Positions 17,672 through 25,933 of a stretch of DNA of 64,000 bases are shown here, one piece after another. A program made the position numbers and the translations under genes. Source of the DNA: Streptomyces cinnamoneus. GTDB lineage: Bacteria > Actinomycetota > Actinomycetes > Streptomycetales > Streptomycetaceae. Each line of letters starts with the position of its first letter. The first letter of the stretch is position 1. Below the pieces are notes generated by a model. That model saw nothing but the letters and a program-made list of their open reading frames with translations. It made no database searches and was not told the origin of the DNA. Where the stretch lies: positions 1 to 64,000 of the forward strand of contig NZ_BMVB01000019.1 of assembly GCF_014650495.1 (NCBI RefSeq). The letters are read 5' to 3'.

Positions 17672-18598
17672 TTACGCCGTGAGCACCGTCGCACCCGCGG
17701 CGGGTCCCGACGTCACGCGCACCGCGCGGCAGGTGCCGGAGGCGCGCAGCGCGTCGGCCACCTTCTCCGCCTCGGCCTCGCCCGCCACCAGGAACGCCGT
17801 GGTCGGCCCGGAGCCGGAGACCAGCGCGGCCAGCGCCCCCGCGTCCGTCCCCGCCGCCAGCGTCGCGGCCAGCGACGGGCGCAGGGAGACGGCAGCGGCC
17901 TGGAGGTCGTTGGCGACGGCGGCGGCCAGGGCCGCCGCGTCGCCGGTGCGCAGGGCGTCCAGCAGGGCCGCCGACGCCTCCGGCTCCGGCACGTCGGTGA
18001 CGCTCGCGCCCGTGCCCGACGCCTCGCGCAGACGGTCGCACTCCGCGTACACGGCGGGCGTGGACAGGCCGCCGTCGGCGACGGCGAAGACCCAGTGGAA
18101 GGTGCCGCCGACGTCGAGCGGCGTCAGCAGCTCGCCCCGCCCGCGCCCGAGCGCGGCGCCGCCCACGAGGCTGAAGGGGACGTCGCTGCCCAGCTCCGCG
18201 CAGATCTCCAGCAGTTCCTCGCGGGACGCGCCCGTGCCCCACAGGGCGTCGCACGCCACGAGCGCGCCCGCGCCGTCGGCGCTGCCGCCGGCCATGCCGC
18301 CCGCGACCGGGATGTCCTTGGCGATGTGGATGTGGACGTTCGCGTCACGGCCGTGCCGTTCGGCGAGGGCGAGCGCGGCGCGCGCGGCCAGGTTGGTGCG
18401 GTCCAGCGGCACCTGGGCGGCGTCCGGCCCGGAGCAGGTGATGCGCAGCTCTTCCGCCGGGGCGACCGTGACCTCGTCGTACAGGCCCACGGCGAGGAAG
18501 ACGTTGGCCAGGTCGTGGAAGCCGTCGGGCCGCAGCCCGCCCACCGCCAGCTGGACGTTGACCTTGGCGGGTACCCGGACGGTGACGGGAGCGGTCAC
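17672..18598 (-). CDS. ispE: 4-diphosphocytidyl-2-C-methyl-D-erythritol kinase
   Basis: Phosphorylates CDP-methylerythritol in the non-mevalonate isoprenoid pathway. The 308-residue GHMP kinase has the N-terminal substrate segment VPAKVNVQL, the phosphate loop PVAGGMAGGSADGAGAL near residue 100 and the C-terminal motif ALVSGSGPTTAFL. It starts with GTG 18598, overlapping the rsmA stop (GTGA). It is the last gene of the rpfB-rsmA-ispE run, an order also found in Mycobacterium, and ends before a strong terminator. Confidence 0.95.
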   Translation of the reverse strand: MTAPVTVRVPAKVNVQLAVGGLRPDGFHDLANVFLAVGLYDEVTVAPAEELRITCSGPDAAQVPLDRTNLAARAALALAERHGRDANVHIHIAKDIPVAGGMAGGSADGAGALVACDALWGTGASREELLEICAELGSDVPFSLVGGAALGRGRGELLTPLDVGGTFHWVFAVADGGLSTPAVYAECDRLREASGTGASVTDVPEPEASAALLDALRTGDAAALAAAVANDLQAAAVSLRPSLAATLAAGTDAGALAALVSGSGPTTAFLVAGEAEAEKVADALRASGTCRAVRVTSGPAAGATVLTA

Positions 18599-19476
18599 TG
18601 CGCGGCGCCCTTCTGCTCGGCGATGGCGATGAACTCGTGCACGGTCAGGGCCTCGCCCCGCGCCTGCGGCGAGACGCCCGCGGCCACCAGCGCGGCCTCG
18701 GCGGCCGCGGCGGAGCCGGCCCAGCCGGCCAGCGCGGCGCGCAGCGTCTTGCGGCGCTGGGCGAAGGCCGCGTCCACGACGGCGAAGACCTCCTCGCGCG
18801 TGGCGGTGGTCTCGATCGGCTTGTCGCGGCGGATCAGGGAGACCAGGCCGGAGTCGACGTTCGGGGCGGGCCAGAAGACGTTGCGGCCGATCGCGCCGGC
18901 GCGCTTGACCTCGGCGTACCAGTTGGCCTTGACCGAGGGCACGCCGTAGACCTTGTTGCCGGGCCGGGCGGCGAGCCGGTCGGCGACCTCGGACTGGACC
19001 ATGACCAGCGTGCGCTCGATGCTGGGGAAGCGCTCCAGCATGTGCAGCAGGACGGGCACGGCGACGTTGTAGGGCAGGTTGGCCACGAGCGCGGTGGGCG
19101 CCGGGCCCGGCAGCTCCTGGACGTGCATGGCGTCGCTGTGCACGAGCGCGAAGCGGTCGGCGCGGGCGGGCATGCGCGCGGCGATGGTCGAGGGCAGGGC
19201 GGCCGCGAGAACGTCGTCGATCTCGACGGCGACGACCCGGTCGGCGGCCTCCAACAGGGCGAGGGTCAGCGACCCGAGCCCCGGCCCGACCTCCACGACG
19301 ACGTCGTCGGGCCGTACCTCGGCGGTACGGACGATGCGCCGGACGGTGTTGGCGTCGATCACGAAGTTCTGGCCGCGCTGCTTGGTGGGGCGGACCCCGA
19401 GGGCGGCGGCCAGTTCGCGGATGTCGGCCGGGCCGAGCAGGGCGCCGGAATCGTCTGTGCTGGGGCTGGAGCTCAC
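18595..19476 (-). CDS. rsmA: 16S rRNA (adenine1518-N6/adenine1519-N6) dimethyltransferase
   Basis: KsgA/RsmA dimethylates two adjacent adenines in the 3' terminal hairpin of 16S rRNA during late small-subunit assembly. The 293-residue protein shows RPTKQRGQNFV near residue 30, the SAM motif VEVGPGLGSLT and the catalytic NLPYNVAVP motif; a C-terminal helical domain follows. Loss causes kasugamycin resistance in other bacteria. GTG start at 19476 overlaps the rpfB stop by 4 nt, so it is translationally coupled. Confidence 0.96.
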   Translation of the reverse strand: MSSSPSTDDSGALLGPADIRELAAALGVRPTKQRGQNFVIDANTVRRIVRTAEVRPDDVVVEVGPGLGSLTLALLEAADRVVAVEIDDVLAAALPSTIAARMPARADRFALVHSDAMHVQELPGPAPTALVANLPYNVAVPVLLHMLERFPSIERTLVMVQSEVADRLAARPGNKVYGVPSVKANWYAEVKRAGAIGRNVFWPAPNVDSGLVSLIRRDKPIETTATREEVFAVVDAAFAQRRKTLRAALAGWAGSAAAAEAALVAAGVSPQARGEALTVHEFIAIAEQKGAAQ

Positions 19477-20969
19477 CCGTGAAGTTTACGGCCGCACACG
19501 GGCCACGGGCTCGCCCCCCGGCTGACGTACAGCTTCTTGGCCCGCAGGGTCTGTTCCTGGGCCGACGCGTCCTGGGGCCGGCCGCTGCCGCCGAGGGAGT
19601 GCCAGGTGTGCACGTCGAACTGGTACAGCCCGCCGTACGTGCCCGAGGGGTCGACCGCGTTGGGCCGGCCGCCCGCCTCGCACTGGGCGAGGCCGGACCA
19701 GTTCAGGCCGTCCGCGCCCTGCACCGAGGTCGGGCGGGCCTTGGTGCCCACGCTGACGATCTCCGTGTGGGGCTGCTTCACGGTCTCCGAGGAGATCCGC
19801 CGGGGCTTCTGCTTCACCCCGTTGACGGTCCGCAGCTCGTAGGTGACGCGCTCGACGCCCTTCTCGCCGCGCTGCGCGACGACCTCGGTGCCCTTGTAGA
19901 GGGCGGGGTCCTCGCGCCGCTCGGTGGTGAAGGCGATGGGCTCCTCGCGGACCTCGCGGCTGCCCGTGATGCGCATGACGGAGACGGTCTGGCCCTCGCG
20001 CGGGAAGCTGTCGGGGTCGACGGAGGTGGTGTCCTGGCCGCGCAGGCTGATCCCGGCCTGTTCGATGGCCTCGCGGATGGTCGCGGCGTTGGTGCGGATG
20101 GTGCGCTCGCGCCCGTCGGCCATGAAGGTGACGCTGCGCTCGGTGCGCACGTCCAGGTCCAGGCCCTGCCGGCCGATGGGCGCGGAGCGGGAGGCGGAGA
20201 GGTAGGCGCCCTCGGCGCGCACGCCCAGCTGGCGCAGGGCGCCGTCGACGGTGCGGGCGGTGGTCCACACCTGGCGGCGCTCGCCGTCGAGGGTCAGGGC
20301 GACGGGACGGCCGTAGCGGATGATGACGCGGTCGCCGGAGGCCAGGTCGTGGTGGGGGCCGGGGGCGACGATGTCGTGCTCGCCGACGGTCATGCCCTCG
20401 TCGGCCAGCAGCTCCTCGACGTCGCCGGCGAAGGTGTGCAGCGTGCGGGGCCTGCCGTCGACGCTGAGCTGGACGGACTTGTCGCTGGCGACGAAGGCGG
20501 AGGTGCCGCCGGCGAGGAAGGCGACGACGAGGGCCTGCGGCAGCAGCCGGCGCAGCGGCTCGGTGCGCTCGCGGGAGCCGGGACGCCTGCGGCGGTCGCC
20601 GGCCTTGCGTTCCGCCGCCGCGCGGCGGGCGGCGGCCCGGCCGCCGGGGACGGCCGGGCCGCCGGGCGCACCGGTGCCGGCGTCGGTGTCGGTGCCGGCG
20701 TCGTCATGCGGCTCGCCGTGCTCGGTCCCGTGCGGGTCGTCGAGGCGGACCGGGGCGACGGCCTGGCGGGGCAGCTGCGGCTGCCCGAAGGGCTCGTACG
20801 TCTCGTAGGGCTCGTAGGACTCGTACGGCTCAGGGGGCCCGTACGGCCCGTACGGGCCGTAGGGGTCGTGCGAGCCGTACGGATCGGGCTGCGCGTACGG
20901 GTCGTACGGCAGCGGCGTTTCCGTCACGGCGCGGGGTGCAGCGTGGGGGCTGCCCTGTGCATGACTCAC
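19473..20969 (-). CDS. rpfB: Resuscitation-promoting factor RpfB-like, cell-wall lytic protein
   Basis: A 498-residue secreted or membrane-tethered muralytic protein acting at outgrowth of dormant cells. Order: a Tyr/Pro/Glu-rich cytoplasmic tail of about 100 residues with PYG(P/S) and YE(S/T)YEPY repeats; one membrane span near residue 145 (ALVVAFLAGGTSAFVA); three DUF348-type segments (e.g. VQLSVDGRPRTLHTF, VALTLDGERRQVWTT, VTFMADGRERTIRT); a G5 domain (EEPIAFTTERREDPALYKG); and the C-terminal Rpf domain LNWSGLAQCEAGGRPNAVDPSG with the catalytic Glu in CEAGG. GTG start. The position tatD-rpfB-rsmA-ispE is conserved in actinobacteria. The repetitive N-terminal tail is unusually long. Confidence 0.94.
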   Translation of the reverse strand: MSHAQGSPHAAPRAVTETPLPYDPYAQPDPYGSHDPYGPYGPYGPPEPYESYEPYETYEPFGQPQLPRQAVAPVRLDDPHGTEHGEPHDDAGTDTDAGTGAPGGPAVPGGRAAARRAAAERKAGDRRRRPGSRERTEPLRRLLPQALVVAFLAGGTSAFVASDKSVQLSVDGRPRTLHTFAGDVEELLADEGMTVGEHDIVAPGPHHDLASGDRVIIRYGRPVALTLDGERRQVWTTARTVDGALRQLGVRAEGAYLSASRSAPIGRQGLDLDVRTERSVTFMADGRERTIRTNAATIREAIEQAGISLRGQDTTSVDPDSFPREGQTVSVMRITGSREVREEPIAFTTERREDPALYKGTEVVAQRGEKGVERVTYELRTVNGVKQKPRRISSETVKQPHTEIVSVGTKARPTSVQGADGLNWSGLAQCEAGGRPNAVDPSGTYGGLYQFDVHTWHSLGGSGRPQDASAQEQTLRAKKLYVSRGASPWPVCGRKLHG

Positions 20970-21062
20970 GACTCTCCATGGGTCCGGCTAGGCCCGGGAC
21001 TGTAGCGGAGCCACCGTCACCCACCAAAGTCGTATCGTCACACGGTGTCGCGAATTCAGGGG

Positions 21063-22031
21063 TCAGTAGCCGAACGCCCGTGCGGTATTCGCCGCTACCG
21101 CCGTGGCCAGGGCGTCCTCGCCGATGTCCTTCACTCCGGCCATCGCGCGCAATGTGACCGGAATGAGGTAGGGCGCGTTGGGCCGTCCGCGATACGGCGC
21201 CGGGGTCAGGAAGGGTGCGTCGGTCTCGACGAGGATCAGGTCGAGGGGGGCGACGGCGAGGGCGTCGCGCAGGTGCTGGGCGTTCTTGAAGGTGACGTTC
21301 CCGGCGAAGGACATGTAGTAGCCGGCGTCGGCGCAGACCTTGGCCATGGCGGCGTCGCCGGAGTAGCAGTGGAAGACGACGCGCTCGGGCGCGCCCTCCT
21401 CCTCCAGGACCCGCAGGACGTCCTCGTGGGCGTCGCGGTCGTGGATGACCAGGGCCTTGCCGTGGCGCTTGGCGATGTCGATGTGGCGGCGGAAGGAGCG
21501 TTCCTGCGCGGCCTTGCCCTCCGGGCCGGTGCGGAAGTAGTCGAGGCCGGTCTCGCCGACGCCGCGCACCTGCGGCAGTGCGGCCAGGCGGTCGATCTCC
21601 TCCAGCGCGGCGTCGAGGGCGGCGTCACCACCCGGCGTGCGGGCGCCCTGCCGGGACCAGCCGTCGGGGTCACCGAGGACGATGCGGGGGGCCTCGTTGG
21701 GGTGCAGGGCCACCGTGGCCCACACGGCGTCGTGGGCGGCGGCGGTCTCGGCGGCCCAGCGGGAGCCGGCCAGGTCGCAGCCCACCTGGATGACGGTGGT
21801 CACCCCGACGGACGCGGCCTTGGCCAGGGACTCCTCGACCGTGGCGTCCTGCATGTCGAGGTGGGTGTGGGAGTCGGCGACGGGGACGTTCAGCGGCTCC
21901 GGGAGCGGCGGGGGGACCTGCTTGTCAGGCTTGCCGGCCTTGCTGGCCTTGTCGGCCTTGCCGGCCTCGCCTTCGTTCTTCCGCCCGCCGTCTTCCGGGC
22001 CGCCGTTCGGTACTGCTGCTGTTGCCGCCAT
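21063..22031 (-). CDS. tatD: TatD-family metal-dependent hydrolase (DNase-like)
   Basis: TIM-barrel phosphoesterase of the TatD/YcfH family, probably a 3'-5' exonuclease or deoxyribonuclease in DNA quality control. The 322-residue protein has a Lys/Ala/Gly-rich N-terminal extension of about 45 residues, then the metal-binding VADSHTHLDM. GVGETGLDYFR, VIHDRDAHEDVL, VFHCYSGD and LVETDAPFL follow in family order. It is separated from rpfB by 93 nt and from the upstream zinc-ribbon gene by 33 nt. Confidence 0.93.
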   Translation of the reverse strand: MAATAAVPNGGPEDGGRKNEGEAGKADKASKAGKPDKQVPPPLPEPLNVPVADSHTHLDMQDATVEESLAKAASVGVTTVIQVGCDLAGSRWAAETAAAHDAVWATVALHPNEAPRIVLGDPDGWSRQGARTPGGDAALDAALEEIDRLAALPQVRGVGETGLDYFRTGPEGKAAQERSFRRHIDIAKRHGKALVIHDRDAHEDVLRVLEEEGAPERVVFHCYSGDAAMAKVCADAGYYMSFAGNVTFKNAQHLRDALAVAPLDLILVETDAPFLTPAPYRGRPNAPYLIPVTLRAMAGVKDIGEDALATAVAANTARAFGY

Positions 22032-22064
22032 GCACGCGATTCTAAGGAGCGTGCGGGGCGGAAC

Positions 22065-22583
22065 TCACTTCCGGTGGAAGGGCTTGAACAGGTCGGACAG
22101 GTGCCAGTGGCGCTCGCGCGGCTCGGACCCGTCGGTCTCGCGGCCGGCTTCGCGCCGGCCGTGCCGCGCCTTCGCCTCACGCGGTTCGTGATAGCTGCCG
22201 CCGATCTGCAGCGGCCCGGCGGCCGCCTGCATGGTCGCCGGCACGACCGTGCGTCCGGACAGGTGCAGGGCATCGGCGATCACGGACACCTGCCCGGACC
22301 GCATGATGCGCACCACGTGCTCACCGCAGTTCACGCAGGTCGGACGGCTCAGCGGGGACGGCACGCGCTCGCCGTCCGCGTAGTAGACGACGAAGGGCCG
22401 GCCCTCGGCGTCGGTGTAGTGGCGTATTTCGTACGACTGCTCCCAGCCGTGTCCGCACCGCATGCACGCGAAGGCGTACGACTCGTGCGCCACCTCGCCC
22501 TTCCCCGCCGACGGGGCCTGGGTCATCACGCGCGTCTGGGTGGCGGGCCTGGCCCCGCTCGAAGCTCCTGCGGTCTCGCTCAT
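22065..22583 (-). CDS. Conserved hypothetical protein with a CxxC zinc-ribbon-like pair
   Basis: A 172-residue soluble protein not assigned to a characterised family. After a Ser/Ala/Thr-rich start there is CMRCGHGWEQSYEIRHY and, about 40 residues on, CVNCGEHVV. These two CxxC knuckles would make one zinc ribbon. The segment between them (GRPFVVYYADGERVPSPL) looks like a beta-hairpin. The tail is basic. AGGAG lies 6 nt before the ATG at 22583. It is placed directly upstream of tatD on the same strand. Function unknown. Confidence 0.8.
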   Translation of the reverse strand: MSETAGASSGARPATQTRVMTQAPSAGKGEVAHESYAFACMRCGHGWEQSYEIRHYTDAEGRPFVVYYADGERVPSPLSRPTCVNCGEHVVRIMRSGQVSVIADALHLSGRTVVPATMQAAAGPLQIGGSYHEPREAKARHGRREAGRETDGSEPRERHWHLSDLFKPFHRK

Positions 22584-22769
22584 GGCAGCTCCTCTTGTCC
22601 GCTGGACAAGCCTCTCCGGGACCGGACGTCCCACAACCAGGGAACGCCCATCCCGGCGACGGCGCAGCAGCCTGACCCGCGAATTGGGGCAAACTTGGCG
22701 GCTCCATGCCCTAAGGCACCGGCTGCCATGCCCAAGCTTTGCTTTTCAGGTTAGCCCTTTACTTTACGA

Positions 22770-23624
22770 TCAGTCCGGCTGTGCGGCATTTTTTGCCGCT
22801 ACGACCGCATCGAACACCTCGCGCTTGGGTAGACCTGCTTCCGCAGCCACGGCCGCGATCGCCTCCTTGCGGCGCTCGCCCGCCTCCTCGCGGACGCGGA
22901 CGCGGCGGACCAGCTCGGCGGCGTCCAGTTCCTCGGGCCCGCGCTCGGCGGCGCCCTCGACGACGATCGTGATCTCGCCGCGCACGCCTTCGGCGGCCCA
23001 GGCGGCCAGCTCCTTGAGCGGGCCGCGCCGGACCTCCTCGTAGGTCTTGGTCAGCTCCCGGCACACCGCGGCCCGGCGGTCCGCACCGAAGACCTCGGCC
23101 ATCGCGGCGAGGGTGTCGTCGAGCCGGTGCGGGGCCTCGAAGTAGACGAGGGTGCGCCGCTCGTCGGCCACCTCGCGGAGGCGACCGAGCCGCTCGCCGG
23201 CCTTGCGCGGCAGGAAGCCCTCGAAGCAGAACCGGTCCACGGGCAGGCCGGAGACCGCCAGCGCGGTCAGCACCGCCGACGGGCCCGGCACGGCCGTGAC
23301 CTTGATCCCGTGCTCGACGGCCGCCGCGACCAGCCGGTACCCGGGGTCGGAGACGGACGGCATGCCCGCGTCCGTGACCAGCAGCACCCGGGCGCCGCCC
23401 CGCAGCGCCTCGACGAGCTCGGGCGTGCGGGCCGACTCGTTGCCCTCGAAGTAGGAGACCACGCGGCCGGTGGTGTGCACCCCCAGCGCCTGCGTCAGGC
23501 GGCGCAGCCGGCGGGTGTCCTCGGCGGCGATCACCTCGGCGGCGCCGAGCTCGGCGGCCAGCCGCGGGGGCGCGTCGGCCACGTCGCCGATGGGAGTTCC
23601 TGCGAGTACGAGCGTTCCAGTCAC
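22770..23624 (-). CDS. rsmI: 16S rRNA (cytidine1402-2'-O)-methyltransferase
   Basis: A 284-residue SAM-dependent tetrapyrrole-methylase-fold enzyme that 2'-O-methylates C1402 in the ribosomal P site. It has LVLAGTPIGDVADAP at the start, IAAEDTR, the glycine loop VLLVTDAGMPSVSDPGYRLV and VTAVPGPSAVLTAL. The GTG at 23624 is chosen because the TGTLVLAGTPIG motif follows at once and GAGG lies 8 nt upstream; a longer frame adds an unrelated basic stretch. In many actinobacteria rsmI is divergent from pmt; here pmt lies 4.4 kb away in the same orientation. Confidence 0.95.
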   Translation of the reverse strand: MTGTLVLAGTPIGDVADAPPRLAAELGAAEVIAAEDTRRLRRLTQALGVHTTGRVVSYFEGNESARTPELVEALRGGARVLLVTDAGMPSVSDPGYRLVAAAVEHGIKVTAVPGPSAVLTALAVSGLPVDRFCFEGFLPRKAGERLGRLREVADERRTLVYFEAPHRLDDTLAAMAEVFGADRRAAVCRELTKTYEEVRRGPLKELAAWAAEGVRGEITIVVEGAAERGPEELDAAELVRRVRVREEAGERRKEAIAAVAAEAGLPKREVFDAVVAAKNAAQPD

Positions 23625-23683
23625 GCCCCCATCCTCGCAGGACCGCGGGGCGGGCGGTCCCGGGCCGGTCCGTGGGGCGCCGC

Positions 23684-24157
23684 CTACGGCCGGGTGACGA
23701 GCACGACGTCGTGCTCGGGGGCGACGGCGAGGAAGTGCGGGAGGAGGAGCCCGCTCTTGTTCTTCCGGAACTGCATCAGCGTGCCGTCGGCCCGGGCCGG
23801 TCCCGGCCGGAACGCCGGCCGGTAGGGGCGTGCCGTGTTCCGCCACGGGTGGCGCCTGCCGTCGCAGGTGGCCCGGGAACCGCCGATGCCCTGGGCGTGG
23901 CCGCCCTGGATGACGTTGGCGGCGACGAGGACGGTGCCGTCCGGCAGGCCGCCGGGGAGCCGGCAACGGTAGGTGCCGGTCAGGGTGATGGTGCCGTCCG
24001 GAGCGATGCGGCCGGTGTCGTCGATGGTCAGCTGGTTGCGGGGTGGCGGCGGGGGCGGGACGGCGGCCGCCCCGGGCGCGGCGGCGGGGGCGGTCACGGT
24101 CAGGACGGTGGTGCCGAGGGCGCCTACGGCGATGCTGATCGCCTCACGGATGCGCAT
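23684..24157 (-). CDS. Small secreted hypothetical protein (DUF6299-like)
   Basis: A 157-residue protein with a signal peptide (hydrophobic core AISIAVGALGTTVLTVTAPAAA), a Pro-rich stretch, and a beta-rich domain with GRIAPDGTITLTGTYRC. The second half has a matching Cys (GSRATCDGRRHPW), consistent with one disulfide. The pattern resembles the DUF6299 family of streptomycete exported proteins; I give that from memory. The ATG at 24157 is preferred because GGAGGG lies between it and an upstream ATG at 24175. Function unknown. Confidence 0.7.
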   Translation of the reverse strand: MRIREAISIAVGALGTTVLTVTAPAAAPGAAAVPPPPPPRNQLTIDDTGRIAPDGTITLTGTYRCRLPGGLPDGTVLVAANVIQGGHAQGIGGSRATCDGRRHPWRNTARPYRPAFRPGPARADGTLMQFRKNKSGLLLPHFLAVAPEHDVVLVTRP

Positions 24158-24284
24158 GGGTGGGTATCCCTCCATAAAGCCCCGAAGATGATGGAGCGCC
24201 AGGGATACCGGAAGCGGCGGCGGGGATGGCCGAACGTCACCCGGGCGGGGGCGAGTCCGCCGACGGGCACCGCCCGGCGGGCGT

Positions 24285-24526
24285 CACTCGGGCGGTCGCC
24301 CGGCGGGCGCCGATCGGGCGGCGTCACTAGGCCGGTCGCCCGGCGGGCGGCGATCGGGCAGTCGCTCGGCGGGCGGCGTTCAGGCGGTCGCTCGGCGGGC
24401 GCCGCTCAGCCGACGTCACTCGGGCGCCCGGCGGGCGGCGCTCGACCGGCGCCCGGTGGGCGACACTCGGCCGGTCGCCCGGCGGGCGCCGATCGGCCAG
24501 TCGCTCGGCGGGCGCCGCGCAACCGC
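24285..24526. repeat. Degenerate GC-rich tandem repeat array, about 26-bp unit
   Basis: The 24158-24584 interval has no convincing gene. From about 24285 it holds eight or more imperfect copies of a roughly 26-bp unit close to CGGTCGCCCGGCGGGCGCCG plus a 6-bp linker such as ATCGGG. Some copies are interrupted by a shorter GACGTCACT-containing variant. Every copy carries the self-complementary core GCCCGGCGGGC or a one-base variant, so RNA from either strand would form strings of short hairpins. Confidence 0.8.
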
Positions 24527-24600
24527 CGCTCAGCCGGCGTGCGGCAGCGGCCTCGCTCAGCCGGCGTGCGGCAGCGAGTCCGCTTCAGCCGACGTGCAGC
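24527..24600 (-). repeat. Stop-codon-containing tandem repeats at the 3' end of the EamA gene
   Basis: CGCTCAGCCGGCGTGCGGC occurs at 24527 and 24554 (27-bp period), followed by CTTCAGCCGACGTGCAGC at 24583, which is the true end of the EamA gene. Read on the coding strand, each copy carries the gene's last codons and a TGA (24587, 24559, 24532). Confidence 0.8.
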
Positions 24601-25436
24601 ATCAGCCCGATGCCGGCCACCATCAGCGCGGCCGCCGCCATGCGGGGCGCCCCGAACCGTTCCTTCATCATGACCGCCCCGATCGCCGCCCCCACGAGGA
24701 TGGACGACTCGCGCAGTGCCGCGATCGGGGCGAGGGCCGCCCGGGTCTGGGCCCACAGCACGAGCCCGTAGGCGAAGACGGACAGCAGTCCGCCGAGCAG
24801 CCCACGCACCGCGAACGGCCGGAGCTCGGCGAGGAATCGGCCCCGCCGGACGGTCAGCCCCCATGCCGGTATCGCCAGCCCCTCCAGGATCATCAGCCAG
24901 GCGATGTAGCCGAGCGGCGTGCCGGACGCCCGGACGCCCAGGCCGTCGACGACCGTGTACGAGGCGATGGCCAGGCCCGTGGCGAGGGCCGCCCCGATCG
25001 CGGCCCACTGCGGCCGCGCGCCCGACCCCCGGATGCCCCACAGCGCGAGCCCGACCAGTCCCGCGGACGCCACCGCCACGCCGGCCAGCTGCCACCCGCC
25101 GGCGAACTCCCCGGCGAAGACCGCCGCGAGGACCGTCACCGCCAGCGGCGCGGTGCCCCGCGCGATCGGGTACATCTGCCCGAAGTCGCCGAGCGTGAAC
25201 GACCGCATGAGCAGCAGCTGGTAGACGACGTGCAGCACGGCCGACGCCGCCAGGTACGGCCACGCCCCGGCGGCCGGCACGTCCGTGAACGGCAGCAGCA
25301 CCGCCCCGCAGACCGCGCCCCCGCCGCCCACGAGCGTGAAGGCGAGGAGCTGGTCCTTGATGCCGTGCGCGATGGCGTTCCAACTGGCGTGCGTGACAGC
25401 GGCGACGAGCACGGCACCGGCGACGACCGGCGTCAT
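24585..25436 (-). CDS. EamA/DMT-family transporter
   Basis: Inner-membrane permease of the drug/metabolite transporter superfamily with two five-helix EamA halves and about ten predicted spans. Residues TPVVAGAVLVAAVTHASWNA begin helix 1, and MYPIARGTAPL and ALRESSILVGAAIGAVMMKE are the paired family motifs. Length about 283 residues is normal. A GTG two codons upstream (25442) is an alternative start. It stands alone on the minus strand, and its 3' end has been iterated into short repeats. Substrate unknown; relatives export amino acids or other small metabolites. Confidence 0.9.
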   Translation of the reverse strand: MTPVVAGAVLVAAVTHASWNAIAHGIKDQLLAFTLVGGGGAVCGAVLLPFTDVPAAGAWPYLAASAVLHVVYQLLLMRSFTLGDFGQMYPIARGTAPLAVTVLAAVFAGEFAGGWQLAGVAVASAGLVGLALWGIRGSGARPQWAAIGAALATGLAIASYTVVDGLGVRASGTPLGYIAWLMILEGLAIPAWGLTVRRGRFLAELRPFAVRGLLGGLLSVFAYGLVLWAQTRAALAPIAALRESSILVGAAIGAVMMKERFGAPRMAAAALMVAGIGLMLHVG

Positions 25437-25627
25437 GCGCACCGCCCGCGCGGCGGTATCGGCGATATGGGAGCGCTCATGGGCCTTGACGCTAGCGCCG
25501 GTTGGAGGGGGCGGGCGATGTCGGATCGGTCACGCGCTCCCGGGACGTTCGGACGGGCGCGCAGGCGACATGCGTTCGAGACGTCCAACTTCCGGTGAAC
25601 GGCGCCTGCTTGAGGGGTGGGGGCGCC

Positions 25628-25633
25628 TAGAGT
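25628..25633 (+). promoter_or_regulatory. Conserved promoter-like element of small-protein copy A
   Basis: TAGAGT with flanking CTAGAGTC is preserved at the same distance from the leader in copy B (33922-33917 on the minus strand), inside otherwise diverged sequence. A similar purine-rich GAG(G/A)GTGG block precedes it in both. It is probably a -10 element; no clear -35 hexamer is present at normal spacing. Confidence 0.5.
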
Positions 25634-25653
25634 CCCCTTCATGCCGTGTCATC

Positions 25654-25798
25654 GCACCTGCTGACCTTCGGGTCGGCTCGCCCGTGTTCGGGACTCCATC
25701 CAGGGGCCTCGGGCACAGGGGCCGGTGGTCGTCGTGTCCGAGGCTCCCTTGTGGAGTCTCGCATCAGGCGGGCCTCCGACCTGAAGGAAAGGTGCACT
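25654..25798 (+). promoter_or_regulatory. Structured 5' leader RNA, copy A
   Basis: A leader of about 145 nt before the 44-codon gene at 25799. Predicted helices are: 25665-25676 with 25776-25787 (12 bp, one G-U); 25680-25684 with 25769-25773; 25692-25698 with 25752-25758; and 25703-25716 with 25734-25748 (one bulge). The outermost 3' strand covers the GAAGG part of the purine-rich ribosome-binding region. Alternatively 25661-25666 can pair with 25671-25676 as a UUCG-capped hairpin, which would free that region. The copy B leader is about 92% identical, and its differences fall in loops or keep pairing. Confidence 0.7.
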
Positions 25799-25933
25799 AT
25801 GCCCCGGCATAGGAAGCCGAAGACGCCGGTCGACTGGGATCGAGCAAGGCGGTGGGCGAAGACAGTCACCCTCTGGGTGGACCTGTTCCTCGCCCTGGCC
25901 GCCCTGCTCGTCATCCTGACCGGCAAGTCGTGA
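25799..25933 (+). CDS. 44-residue single-span membrane protein, copy A
   Basis: An unrecognised small protein: a basic N-terminal half (RHRKPK, then DWDRARRWAKT) and one hydrophobic span (about residues 26-41, VDLFLALAALLVILTG) ending GKS. The ATG at 25799 has AAAGG 6 nt upstream. A homologue of identical length lies at 33617-33751 on the other strand (27 of 44 residues identical). Both follow a near-identical structured leader and precede similar hairpins. About 17 of 25 DNA differences change the amino acid, mostly to similar ones. Size and topology recall type I toxins such as TisB or Ldr, but no functional evidence exists. Confidence 0.75.
   Translation: MPRHRKPKTPVDWDRARRWAKTVTLWVDLFLALAALLVILTGKS

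Noticed and set aside
20970..21062. Possible cyclic-di-AMP (ydaO-type) riboswitch before rpfB
   Set aside because: Such elements precede some Streptomyces rpf genes, but this gap is only 93 nt and lacks the conserved core.
24456..25598. Long plus-strand open frame across the repeat array and EamA gene
   Set aside because: It is antisense to a well-supported EamA transporter, with Arg/Pro/Gln-rich composition typical of non-coding frames in high-GC DNA.
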